In this document: piece after piece, positions 26,985 through 34,544 of the stretch
Position numbering within the stretch: the first letter of the stretch is position 1
Layout: each line of letters starts with the position of its first letter
Origin: Micromonospora inyonensis
Lineage (GTDB): Bacteria > Actinomycetota > Actinomycetes > Mycobacteriales > Micromonosporaceae
DNA length: 64,000 nucleotides
Direction of reading: 5' to 3'
Assembly (NCBI RefSeq): GCF_900091415.1
Contig: NZ_FMHU01000002.1
Location: forward strand, 2,294,001-2,358,000
Program-made: the position numbers and the translations under genes
Notes under the pieces: model-generated
The model's database searches: none
What the model was told of the DNA's origin: nothing
The model's input: only the letters and a program-made list of their open reading frames with translations

Positions 26985-27446
26985 CTAGTCGAGTAGCCAG
27001 GTGCGCAGTTGGGCACCGTACGGGGTCAGCATGACCACGGTGACCGCCGCGCAGAGCAGCGTGCCGACCAGCAGCGCCACGAACCGGCCCCGCCCCACTC
27101 CCCCGCCGACGAGCCGGACCACCCCGGCGACGACGCCGACGACACCCAGCAGGGTGATCCCGGAGACCATGACGACCAACCTGCTGATCCCGAAGATCCA
27201 CAGGAGCGGGTTCCAGGACTCCTCGAGACCTCCGAGCAGCGGGTCCCACTCTTTGGGATCGCCGTAGCGGCTGAGGCCGGGGTCCGCCAGCCCGGCCCAG
27301 TCGCCGGTGCCGGCCGCGGCGGCCAGCAGCGGGTAGAGCGCGCCGAGCAGGAAGATTGTCACCGTGGCGTACTGGAACACCAGGGTGCCTCGTCCCGGCG
27401 GGTGGGAAGGCACCGTTCCGGCCTGCTGCCCGTCCATTCCCGACAC
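26985..27446 (-). CDS. Small membrane protein, unknown
   Basis: 153 aa; start GTG 27446 or ATG 27437. Three hydrophobic helices are visible: VFQYATVTIFLLGALYPLL (about 22-42), LVVMVSGITLLGVVGVVAGV (about 90-112) and FVALLVGTLLCAAVTVVML (about 122-142). The loop between helices 1 and 2 is about 45 residues and rich in Trp, Gly and Asp. I recognise no family. It probably resides in the cytoplasmic membrane as a monocistronic gene. Confidence 0.6.
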   Translation of the reverse strand: MSGMDGQQAGTVPSHPPGRGTLVFQYATVTIFLLGALYPLLAAAAGTGDWAGLADPGLSRYGDPKEWDPLLGGLEESWNPLLWIFGISRLVVMVSGITLLGVVGVVAGVVRLVGGGVGRGRFVALLVGTLLCAAVTVVMLTPYGAQLRTWLLD

Positions 27447-27655
27447 GGTACCCGCGTGGCACGGTACCGCTCCGGGCCGGGCGTACGCAGTGCGTCGTCA
27501 ACCGTCAATGCGTACCGTTCTGCACGAGCCGGGCCGTCCTGTGACGTCCCACAGCGGGCTGACCGACGACCGTCCGGGGCAACGGGTCGTCGGGCCCGTA
27601 CGCCTGCGATCCGGCCATCGCCCCGGTCGCGGGCCTCCCCCTTTCGAGGTAGGTC

Positions 27656-28389
27656 ATGAAGAAACCACTCGTCCTTTTCGGTGCCGCGTTGCTGACGCTG
27701 GTCAGCTCCGTCCTGCTGTTCGTGTCCCCCGCCCACGCGGCCGTCGGCCTGCACGTCGAGAACGGCACCATCGTCGAGGCCAACGGCCAACCGTTCGTCA
27801 TGCGCGGGGTGAACCACCCGCACGTCTGGTACACCGGCCGGACCGACTCCTTTGCCGACGTCAAGGCGCTCGGCGCGAACACGGTCCGGGTGGTGCTCGG
27901 CAGCGGCAGGCGCTGGGGCCCGTCGAACGACGTGGCCCAGGTGATCTCGCTGTGCAAGGAGAACCGGCTGATCTGCGTCCTGGAGGTGCACGACACCACC
28001 GGATACGGCGAGGAGGGCGCCGCCGCCTCGCTCGACGAGGCGGTCGACTACTGGATCAGCCAGAAGCCCCGCCGACCACGGCTCCGCCCACCACCCCGCC
28101 CCCGACCAGCCCGCCGCCCACGCTGCCGCCGCCGAACCGGTGCGCTGCCACGTACTCGGTCGTCGGGCAGCGGCAGGGCGGCTTCCAGGGTGAGGTGAAG
28201 GTGACCGCCGGCACCTCGGCGATCCGGGACTGGGCGGTCGTCTGGACCTTCGCCGACGGGCAGAGCGTCACACAGTCCTGGAACGCGACCGTCACCAGCA
28301 GCGGGCCGACGGTGGTCGCCCGCAACCGCGCGGCGGGCGGCACCGCCGCACGTCTCCGGTCGCGGCGTCCCACCTCGGCACACGGGTGA
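27656..28389 (+). pseudogene. GH5 mannanase-type enzyme with catalytic core deleted, fused to linker and CBM2
   Basis: From ATG 27656: a Sec signal (KKPLVLFGAALLTLVSS to AHA) and the first ~115 residues of a secreted GH5 beta-mannanase/cellulase (GLHVENGTIVEANGQPFVMR, VNHPHVW, ALGANTVRVVLGSG, ICVLEVHDTTGYGE, DYWIS). It then jumps, in another frame, to a Pro/Thr linker (near 28075) and a CBM2 (CAATYSVVGQRQGGFQGEV, IRDWAVVWTF, QSVTQSWNATV). The part with both catalytic glutamates is gone, and the end of the CBM is also lost. The resulting short open frame (stop 28198) cannot be an active glycosidase. Confidence 0.75.
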
Positions 28390-28402
28390 ACGGCCCGGAG
28401 CG

Positions 28403-28432
28403 GGTGGCGGGGCGCGTCGACGCCCCGCCACC
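28403..28432. terminator. Perfect 12-bp hairpin after the GH5/CBM2 remnant
   Basis: GGTGGCGGGGCG (28403-28414) pairs with 28421-28432 across a 6-nt loop, in the convergent space between the GH5 remnant and the TraR/DksA gene. Serves both strands. Confidence 0.7.
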
Positions 28433-28447
28433 GTCGGCGGGCAGCGG

Positions 28448-28771
28448 TCAGTGGCCGTGCTTCTGCTGGCACGGCACGCAGAACCGGGCGTGCGGCAGTG
28501 CCTGCAGGCGCTCGACGGGGATCGCCCCGCCGCACTTCTCGCACACCTCGTAGCGCCCCTCGGCGATCCGCCGCAGTGCGCCGGTGATCTGCTCCAGGCT
28601 CTGCCGGGTGGCCGCCACCAGGGCCGCCTGGGTGTGCGCCTGCTGCGGGTCTCCGGTGTCCGCGGTCAGTTGGGTCAGCCTGGCGCTCTGCTCCTCGAAG
28701 TGGGAGACGAGCGTGGCGCGCAGATCGGTCAGCCACTGCGGCTGGGTCGTGTCCGGGGTCTGGATGCTCAT
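28448..28771 (-). CDS. TraR/DksA-type zinc-finger protein
   Basis: 107 aa from ATG 28771. A coiled-coil N-terminal part (residues about 10-65) is followed by a four-Cys zinc finger: CEKCGGAIP then RFCVPC, with the signature GRYEVCEKCG and ERLQALPHA. DksA-like proteins enter the RNA-polymerase secondary channel; actinomycete members are poorly studied and may modulate rRNA or stress promoters. The gene is preceded on its own strand by a structured leader ending in an intrinsic terminator (see 28799-28875), suggesting transcriptional attenuation. Confidence 0.85.
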   Translation of the reverse strand: MSIQTPDTTQPQWLTDLRATLVSHFEEQSARLTQLTADTGDPQQAHTQAALVAATRQSLEQITGALRRIAEGRYEVCEKCGGAIPVERLQALPHARFCVPCQQKHGH

Positions 28772-28798
28772 GTCGATGCCCTCTCGTCCGTGTCCGGG

Positions 28799-28835
28799 AA
28801 AAAGAAAAAGGGCCAAGCGGTATGCCGCTTCGCCC
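28799..28835 (-). terminator. Intrinsic terminator with U-tract in the leader of the TraR/DksA gene
   Basis: On the minus strand: GGGC-G-AAGCGG, CATA loop, CCGCTT-G-GCCC, then TTTTTCTTTTTC. The stem with one internal mismatch followed by a long U-tract is a classical Rho-independent terminator, rare in DNA of this composition. It ends about 28 nt upstream of the ATG at 28771, in the same direction. Confidence 0.65.
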
Positions 28836-28838
28836 TGG

Positions 28839-28875
28839 GGAGATGACCGATGTGGACCACTGGGTGGTCATCTCC
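28839..28875 (-). promoter_or_regulatory. Second leader hairpin (10-bp stem) before the terminator
   Basis: GGAGATGACC (28839-28848) is perfectly complementary to 28866-28875, with a nested ACCAC/GTGGT pairing in between. Only 3 nt separate it from the terminator stem. Together they resemble an attenuator leader or a small RNA. The rest of the interval up to 29123 shows no gene. Confidence 0.45.
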
Positions 28876-29123
28876 GGGAGGGCCGCGACCGGCCGGCACC
28901 GGGCTCGGCAGCCCGCAGCGGACCACCGTGGGCGGGCACGCGACACCGGCGCTCCCGGTTCCCCCGCGCAGCGCCGCACCCGCCACCGGGGTGGCGTGGA
29001 AGGGACGGGCGAGTGGGCGCATCGGCCCACCATAGGCCGTACGCGCGGACAAGCCAACCGGACATCGCGCCCGTGACCGGGCACCGGGCGAACCCGTCGA
29101 CACGGTTAACGGTTCAGGCGTGA

Positions 29124-29133
29124 CTTATATAAG
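29124..29133. promoter_or_regulatory. AT-rich palindrome CTTATATAAG upstream of the SRPBCC gene
   Basis: Perfect 10-bp palindrome, strikingly AT-rich for this DNA and nested between CGTGAC (29119-29124) and GTCACG (29148-29153). Such a site 50 nt before the gene could bind an ArsR- or TetR-type repressor encoded elsewhere. Confidence 0.4.
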
Positions 29134-29180
29134 CCTTTGTTGATAGCGTCACGGCCCCGACCAACAGGAACGGAAGAACG

Positions 29181-29819
29181 ATGATCGATATCGTCAACCA
29201 GCTCAGCGCCATCCACCGCCAGGTCACCAGAGAGCCCTCCGAGAGCGGTGAGACCGTCACGGTCCTGCTCCGGCGCGACTACGACGCGCCGATCGACGAC
29301 GTCTGGCACGCGGTCACCGACCCGGAGCGGCTGCGGCGCTGGTTCCTGCCGGTGAGCGGTGACCTACGGGTCGGCGGGAAATTCCAGCTCGAGGGCAACG
29401 CGGGCGGGGAGATCCTGACCTGCGAACCGCCCCGGCTGCTCCGGGTGACCTTCGGCGCACCCACGAGCCTTGTCGAGCTGCGCCTGTCCGCCACCGACGA
29501 GGACGCCACCGCACTCGAACTGGTCCACACCGCACCCGTCGATCTGGCCGGCAGCGGCGCGGGCGCGCTCTACGTGGGTCCCGGTTGGGATGGCGCGCTC
29601 CTGTCCCTGGCCCTGTTCGTTCCCGGGGAGGTCAGCGACGATCCGGTCGCGGCGGCGAACTCGCCGGAGGGGCAGGAGTTCTCCCGGGGCTCCGTGCACG
29701 CCTGGGTCGACGTCGTCACCGCCTCGGGAACGGCCAGCCCCGAGGAGATCACCGCCGCGACCGCGGTGTCCCTGGCGCAGTTCGCCCCCGACGTGGCCAC
29801 GGCCGAGCGGCAGGACTGA
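29181..29819 (+). CDS. SRPBCC / AHSA1-like domain protein
   Basis: 212 aa. Residues about 30-135 are an AHSA1-type START-related fold: VLLRRDYDAPIDDVWHAVTD, PERLRRWFLPVSGDLRVGG, GGEILTCEPPRLLRVTF. In actinomycetes this family is normally cotranscribed with an ArsR repressor; none is present here. The C-terminal 60 residues include HAWVDVVTASGT and an Ala-rich helix. Function unknown beyond binding of a hydrophobic ligand. A GGAACGGAAG sequence precedes the ATG, and a strong hairpin terminator follows the stop. Confidence 0.75.
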   Translation: MIDIVNQLSAIHRQVTREPSESGETVTVLLRRDYDAPIDDVWHAVTDPERLRRWFLPVSGDLRVGGKFQLEGNAGGEILTCEPPRLLRVTFGAPTSLVELRLSATDEDATALELVHTAPVDLAGSGAGALYVGPGWDGALLSLALFVPGEVSDDPVAAANSPEGQEFSRGSVHAWVDVVTASGTASPEEITAATAVSLAQFAPDVATAERQD

Positions 29820-29830
29820 CCAACCCGATG

Positions 29831-29863
29831 GACGGCCCTGCCCGGTCGCCGGGCAGGGCCGTC
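29831..29863 (+). terminator. Perfect 15-bp hairpin terminator after the SRPBCC gene
   Basis: GACGGCCCTGCCCGG pairs perfectly with 29849-29863 across a TCG loop, 11 nt after the stop codon. Confidence 0.8.
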
Positions 29864-29992
29864 GGTCGTCGCGCCGACGGTCCGGCGGAGCCGGGGCGAG
29901 GTTTCGGCCCCGGGGGCCAGGGGCACCTCGTCGGTTGATCCGACGGGAACGTCGACGAGGCGTCGCGACGGTCCCGGACCCGTTAGAGGCAG

Positions 29993-30748
29993 GTGGACGT
30001 GGTGACGCGACGCCGTGGGCGAGTACGGACGTGCCGGACGACGATGGCACTGGTCGGCGTGGTCCTGCTGCTGCTGTCCGGCTGCCGGTGGCCACGGGAC
30101 ACCGGCACCACGCTGGACGACGTGCGCGGCGGGGTGCTGCGGGTCGGCGTGAGCGAGGCGTCGCCCTGGACCCGGGTCGCCGACGACGGCACGGTCACCG
30201 GAGCCGAGGCACGGCTGGTGCAGCGCCTGGCGGACCGGCTGGACGCCCGGGTCGAGTGGCACCCCGGTTCGGAGTCCACGCTGATGGCGGCGCTGAAGGA
30301 CCGGGTCCTCGACCTGGTGGTCGGCGGACTCGACGCGAAGGCGCCCTGGACGAAGCAGGCCTCGCTGACCCGGCCCTACGTCACCATGCGCACGGTCGTG
30401 GCGGTGCCCGACGGGGTGGCCGCCCCGTCGGACCTGGCGGGTGCCCGGGTGGCCGCCCCGGCCGGTGGCGCCGAGATCGCCGCGCTGCGCGGCGAGGACG
30501 CCGTGCCGGTGCCCGTCCCCGAGGTGACCGGTCGGGAGGGGCTGCCGGTGGTCGTCGGCCAGTGGCGGCTGACCGAACTGGGGCTGCGGGACAGCGGGCA
30601 CGACCTCGCCGAGCACGACCACGTGTGGGCGGTGCCCCTGGGCGAGAACGGCTGGCAGGTCGAGGTGGAGCGCTTCCTGCTGGAGCTGTCGCACCGCGAG
30701 GTCGAGGAGCTGCTGGTCGACGCCGAACGGGAGGAGGCGGCGACGTGA
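29993..30748 (+). CDS. Lipoprotein, family-3-like solute-binding protein
   Basis: 251 aa from GTG 29993 (GTG 29999 or 30002 are alternatives after AGAGGCAGG). A positively charged start, a hydrophobic stretch ALVGVVLLLLSGC with lipobox Cys (about 31), then the SBP_bac_3 pattern: GVLRVGVSEASPW, VTGAEARLVQRLADRL, LMAALKDRVLDLVVGGLD, TRPYVTMRTVVAVPDG. It is shorter than amino-acid-binding proteins and has an unusual His/Glu-rich second lobe (GHDLAEHDHVWAV). Its stop overlaps the start of a CDF-family transporter (GTGA), not ABC genes, suggesting a role in metal rather than amino-acid handling. Confidence 0.7.
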   Translation: MDVVTRRRGRVRTCRTTMALVGVVLLLLSGCRWPRDTGTTLDDVRGGVLRVGVSEASPWTRVADDGTVTGAEARLVQRLADRLDARVEWHPGSESTLMAALKDRVLDLVVGGLDAKAPWTKQASLTRPYVTMRTVVAVPDGVAAPSDLAGARVAAPAGGAEIAALRGEDAVPVPVPEVTGREGLPVVVGQWRLTELGLRDSGHDLAEHDHVWAVPLGENGWQVEVERFLLELSHREVEELLVDAEREEAAT

Positions 30749-31794
30749 AGGTGTACGACCGGTTCGAGCTGCCGCCGGAGAAGGCCGCGCTGCACCGGCG
30801 AGCGGTACGGCTGGAGTGGTGGACCATCGGGTTCTTCCTCGTGGCGGTCACCCTGCTGGCGTTCACCCTCGGCCAGTCCCAGGCGATGAAGGCCGCGTGG
30901 ATCGAGGACATGCTCGGTCTGGTGCCGCCGGTCGCCTTCCTGGTCGCCGCCCGGTTCCGCAACCGCCGGCCCAACCCCCGCTTCCCGTACGGCTACCACC
31001 GCTCGGTCAGCATCGCCTTCCTGGCCGGGTCGGTGGCACTGCTGGGCCTCGGCGGGTACGTCGTCTACGACTCCGCCGTCCGGCTGCTCGCCCGGGAACG
31101 GCCGCCGATCGGCTTGGTCGAACTGTTCGGCCACCGGTTCTGGCTGGGCTGGCTGATGATCGCGGTGCTGTTCGCCACGATGGTGCCGGCCATCCTGCTC
31201 GGCCGGATCAAGCAGCGCATCGCCCGGCAGCTGCACGACAAGGTGCTCCACGCCGACGCGGAGATGAACCGGGCCGACTGGCTGACCGCCGGCGCGGCGA
31301 TCCTCGGCGTCCTCGGCATCGGCGCCGGCCTGTGGTGGGCCGACGCGGTGGCCGCGCTGGTGATCGGGGGCGACATCGTCCGCGACGGCGTCCGCACCCT
31401 GCGCAGCGCGGTCGCCAACCTCGTGGACAGCCGACCCCGCGTGGTCGACGGCAGCCGGCCGCACCCCCTCCCCGACGAGCTGCTCACCGCCGTCCGCGAC
31501 CACGACTGGATCGCCGACGCCTGGCTACGCCTGCGCGAGGAGGGCCACGTCTTCGTCGGCGAACTGCTCGTCGTGCCGGTGCCCGGCACCGACCGGCTGG
31601 TCGAACGGCTGGAGGACCTGGGCGCCCGGGTCCGCGACCTCGACTGGCGGATCCACGACCTGGTGGTCTGCCCGGTCACCCGCATCGAGGGACCCGCCGA
31701 CGACCGCGACCGGCCGGACGACGACCGGGCACAGCCGCACCCCCGGCCGGACGGCGGACCCGCGCGGCGGGCGACCGGGGTCCGCACCGGGTGA
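30745..31794 (+). CDS. Cation diffusion facilitator (CDF) family transporter
   Basis: 349 aa from GTG 30745, overlapping the lipoprotein gene by 4 nt. About five or six membrane helices (WWTIGFFLVAVTLLAFTL, MLGLVPPVAFLVAA, IAFLAGSVALLGLGGYVVY, FWLGWLMIAVLFATMV, DWLTAGAAILGVLGIGAGLW). The metal-site helices read WIEDMLG (helix II) and LHADAEMNRADWLT (helix V), a variant of the usual HxxxD pair. The C-terminal cytosolic domain is about 120 residues, ending in an Asp/Arg-rich tail. CDF proteins exchange Zn2+, Fe2+ or Mn2+ for protons; the altered site leaves the metal uncertain. Confidence 0.75.
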   Translation: MKVYDRFELPPEKAALHRRAVRLEWWTIGFFLVAVTLLAFTLGQSQAMKAAWIEDMLGLVPPVAFLVAARFRNRRPNPRFPYGYHRSVSIAFLAGSVALLGLGGYVVYDSAVRLLARERPPIGLVELFGHRFWLGWLMIAVLFATMVPAILLGRIKQRIARQLHDKVLHADAEMNRADWLTAGAAILGVLGIGAGLWWADAVAALVIGGDIVRDGVRTLRSAVANLVDSRPRVVDGSRPHPLPDELLTAVRDHDWIADAWLRLREEGHVFVGELLVVPVPGTDRLVERLEDLGARVRDLDWRIHDLVVCPVTRIEGPADDRDRPDDDRAQPHPRPDGGPARRATGVRTG

Positions 31795-31825
31795 GGAACC
31801 GCCGCGACGGCGACAAGTCCCGGAC

Positions 31826-33091
31826 TCAGTGGGCCGGTGAGGGTGTCTCGCTGGGACGCCCGGCGGCGTGCCAGGCGTCGGCGGACGCCACCCCGAGCAG
31901 CACGACCATCGCGACCACCGAGGCTGCCAGCGGCGGGGCGAACGTGAGCGGCACGGACACCGCCGCCAGGGCGGCGATGGCGACGACCCGGCGCCGCGAC
32001 AGGCGGTTGAACACGACACGTTCCAGGCGGATGCGGCCGTAGAGGAAGAGCGCCGGCCCGCCGAGGATCGCCGCCAGCCACGTCGGTTCGGGCCGTCCGC
32101 CGGGGTACTTCAGGACGACCTCGAAGCCGACCGCGGTGGCGACGATGCCCACCACCATGACCAGGTGTGCCACGCCGACCGCCCGGCCGGCCGCGATGCG
32201 GTCACCGGCTGCCTCGACCGCCTCGGCCAGCACCTGCCCGGAGCGGTAGAAGTAGATCCGCCACAGCAGCACCGTCGACAGGAACGCCACCACCAGCGCC
32301 GTCCAGGTGGCGATGGTGAAGGGCTCACCGGTGAAGGTGATGCCGGCCGCCAGCACGCTCTCGCCCAGAGCGATCAACAGGAGCTGCTGGTAGCGCTCCG
32401 GAAGGTGGTATCCGCTGTCCATCGCCCACGGGCCGACCGGCGGGTGTCGCAGCCCCGGCACCGGCCAGCGCAGCTGCGCCGCGACGAAGTCCACCGTGAT
32501 GGCGATCCCCCACACGGCGGCCCGCGCGTCACCAACCACGGCCGCGCCGCTGAACCAGATCACCGCGGACATCGCGCACCAGAGCACCGACCGCAGGTAG
32601 AGGTCGCGCAGCGCGTGCCCGCGCAGGGCCGGAATCAGGATGAGCGGCCGGACGACACGCAGGAGCACGTACGGCAGGACGAACGCCATCCCCCGGCCGA
32701 AGAACGCCTCCGGCAGGGAGGACGACATGACCAGCAGCCCGAAGGCACTGGCCAGCACCATCCACTGGATCCGGCGTCGGCGGGGGTCGAACCAGCTGGT
32801 GATGTGCGCGGTGGTGATCCACAGCCAGATCAGTGGCAGCGCCAGGACGAGGAGGTAGCCCAGGGACCGCACCCGCACGACCGGGTCGTCGTCGGTGACG
32901 TCGCGGACGACCCGGTTGACCACCCCGGAGAGAGCGAAGACCAGCACCAGGTCGACGAAGAGTGCCAGGAAGTTCGCCTGTCGGACGTCCTCGCGGCGGC
33001 GCAGCAGGTCCTGTCCCCACTTGTCGGTCCGGCGTAGGCCCATACCTGCCATCCCGCCGGTGGCCCTCCGGTCCACCGGCGGGATGGACAT
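31826..33091 (-). CDS. Low-temperature-requirement protein A (LtrA) family membrane protein
   Basis: 421 aa from ATG 33091 with GGGAGG just upstream; a later ATG at the MGLRRTDKWG position would also fit. The N-terminal block QANFLALFVDLVLVFALSGV (FFDLVFVFA-like, the family signature) is followed by some ten or eleven hydrophobic helices, HLPERYQQLLLIALGES (the ERFxLxxLIxLGE signature) and RIYFYRSG. LtrA proteins are membrane proteins of unknown biochemical activity, named from a Listeria cold-growth mutant. The gene is convergent with the CDF transporter. Confidence 0.85.
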   Translation of the reverse strand: MSIPPVDRRATGGMAGMGLRRTDKWGQDLLRRREDVRQANFLALFVDLVLVFALSGVVNRVVRDVTDDDPVVRVRSLGYLLVLALPLIWLWITTAHITSWFDPRRRRIQWMVLASAFGLLVMSSSLPEAFFGRGMAFVLPYVLLRVVRPLILIPALRGHALRDLYLRSVLWCAMSAVIWFSGAAVVGDARAAVWGIAITVDFVAAQLRWPVPGLRHPPVGPWAMDSGYHLPERYQQLLLIALGESVLAAGITFTGEPFTIATWTALVVAFLSTVLLWRIYFYRSGQVLAEAVEAAGDRIAAGRAVGVAHLVMVVGIVATAVGFEVVLKYPGGRPEPTWLAAILGGPALFLYGRIRLERVVFNRLSRRRVVAIAALAAVSVPLTFAPPLAASVVAMVVLLGVASADAWHAAGRPSETPSPAH

Positions 33092-33236
33092 CCTCCCTCC
33101 CACCGGGTCACGAGCGGCGGTCCCCAACGCGTCACCTGGGGCGGTCCCGTTTCCGCGAACGCGGGAAAGGATCGCCTTCGGCGTTCTACCGTGGGTCATC
33201 GACCGCAGACCCGCCGTACAGCTAGGGGATCCAGCC

Positions 33237-33827
33237 ATGCAGATGACCGCGACCGACAACCACGCCGTCGCCCAGGCGGTCCACGACGTCGGATCGGCGT
33301 TGTGGTTCGGCGGCACCGTCATGGGGGTGGCCGGAGTTAACAAGTCCGGCAGCGACCTGACGCAGGGCATCGACCGCATCCGGGTGGCGGAGTCGGCGTG
33401 GAGCCGCTTCGGTCCCGTCCAGTGGGCGGGTATCGGCGCGACCCTGATCGCCGGCCTCTACCTCGCCCGCACCGGTGGCCGCCGGATGGCGTTGCAGAAG
33501 GGCTTCGCGTCCATCGGCTTCGCGAAGGCGGGTACGGCGGTGCTCGGAGCGGCGGCCACCGGTTACTCCGCGTACTGCGGTACCCGCATCGGTCAACTGG
33601 CCGAGGAGGCCCGGCAGCGGGGCCGCCAGGTGGAGGTCAAGGACGCCACCCTGCCCACCACCGGCACGCCAAAGGAGATCGCCGTGTGGCAGCGCCGCCA
33701 GCGCGTCGCCCAGTACGCGGTACCCGCGCTGGCCGGCGCGAACATCGTGCTCGGCTCGTATCTGGTCCAGTCCTACCGCAGTGTCGCCACCGCCAAGGGC
33801 GTCCTGCGCCGCCTCCTGCCGGACTGA
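33237..33827 (+). CDS. Membrane-associated protein of unknown function
   Basis: 196 aa from ATG 33237. It has a hydrophobic N-terminal part (GSALWFGGTVMGVAGV), WAGIGATLIAGLYLARTG, a third stretch AKAGTAVLGAAATGYSAYCG and a C-terminal AVPALAGANIVLGSYLV, suggesting four membrane helices. This pattern recurs in uncharacterised actinomycete membrane proteins near stress genes, but I cannot assign a family name. It diverges from ltrA across about 145 nt. Confidence 0.65.
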   Translation: MQMTATDNHAVAQAVHDVGSALWFGGTVMGVAGVNKSGSDLTQGIDRIRVAESAWSRFGPVQWAGIGATLIAGLYLARTGGRRMALQKGFASIGFAKAGTAVLGAAATGYSAYCGTRIGQLAEEARQRGRQVEVKDATLPTTGTPKEIAVWQRRQRVAQYAVPALAGANIVLGSYLVQSYRSVATAKGVLRRLLPD

Positions 33828-33871
33828 CACGCGATCCCGCCATCGCCCCGGGCTCGTGGCGGACGCCGCGG

Positions 33872-34438
33872 TCACGTCGCCCCGGTCACCACCGGCCCCT
33901 GTCGGGCCGGCGCGACGCAGGCGGGGCAGCCCTCCCGCTCCGACCAGCTCCGTCGGTCGAGGTCCGCCGGCGCCAGCACGGCCTGGTCGAGGTCCGCGCG
34001 GGCCGCCATCCTGAGCTGCCAGATCGCCTCGGCGAACGCGTGGTAGGCCCGGTGGTATTCCGGCGACGGGAGGGTCGCCCCCGACCGTACCGCGTTCCGG
34101 ACCGCGATCAGCCGGTGGTAGGCCAGCTCCCCGGCCTTGACGAGATCCACCGTGCCGGACACGAGCAGCCTTTCCCGGGCCGCGAAGACACCCGCCTGGT
34201 GGACCGCCCGGTTGGCGGGCCGGAGCCGGTCCCGCGAGCCGTCGTGGCCCTGGGCGACCTCCCGCAGCGCGCTGTGCGCCGCGTCGAGCGCCAGGGCGAA
34301 CTCCAGACAGTGCCGAACCCGCTCCGCCTCACGGTGCTGGCGGCGCAGCGCGCGGTTGTGCTTCGACTCCACCATCAGGGCGGTGGCGAGGGCGATGACC
34401 GCCCCGCAGACCACGCCGACAACCGGGATCCACTCCAC
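33872..34438 (-). CDS. N-terminally anchored protein with two-helix domain, unknown
   Basis: 188 aa from GTG 34438. One membrane segment at the very start (WIPVVGVVCGAVIALATALM, residues 3-22) is followed by a basic, helical soluble part (KHNRALRRQHREAERVRHCL, ALDAAHSALREVAQ, ELAYHRLIAVRNAV, EYHRAYHAFAEAIWQL) and a C-terminal tail with GCPACVAP. The soluble part is probably cytosolic. No family is recognised. It lies downstream of the CHAT gene on the same strand with a gap of about 106 nt, so it could be co-transcribed with it. Confidence 0.6.
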   Translation of the reverse strand: MEWIPVVGVVCGAVIALATALMVESKHNRALRRQHREAERVRHCLEFALALDAAHSALREVAQGHDGSRDRLRPANRAVHQAGVFAARERLLVSGTVDLVKAGELAYHRLIAVRNAVRSGATLPSPEYHRAYHAFAEAIWQLRMAARADLDQAVLAPADLDRRSWSEREGCPACVAPARQGPVVTGAT

Positions 34439-34544
34439 ACGTCCAGTTTCTCCCGAACGTGACGCGATCACCACGGACCGTCGTATCCAGTTCGCGGGGG
34501 CGAGGAAACACCGGGAAACCGGCCGGGAAACGGCGACCGGCGGA

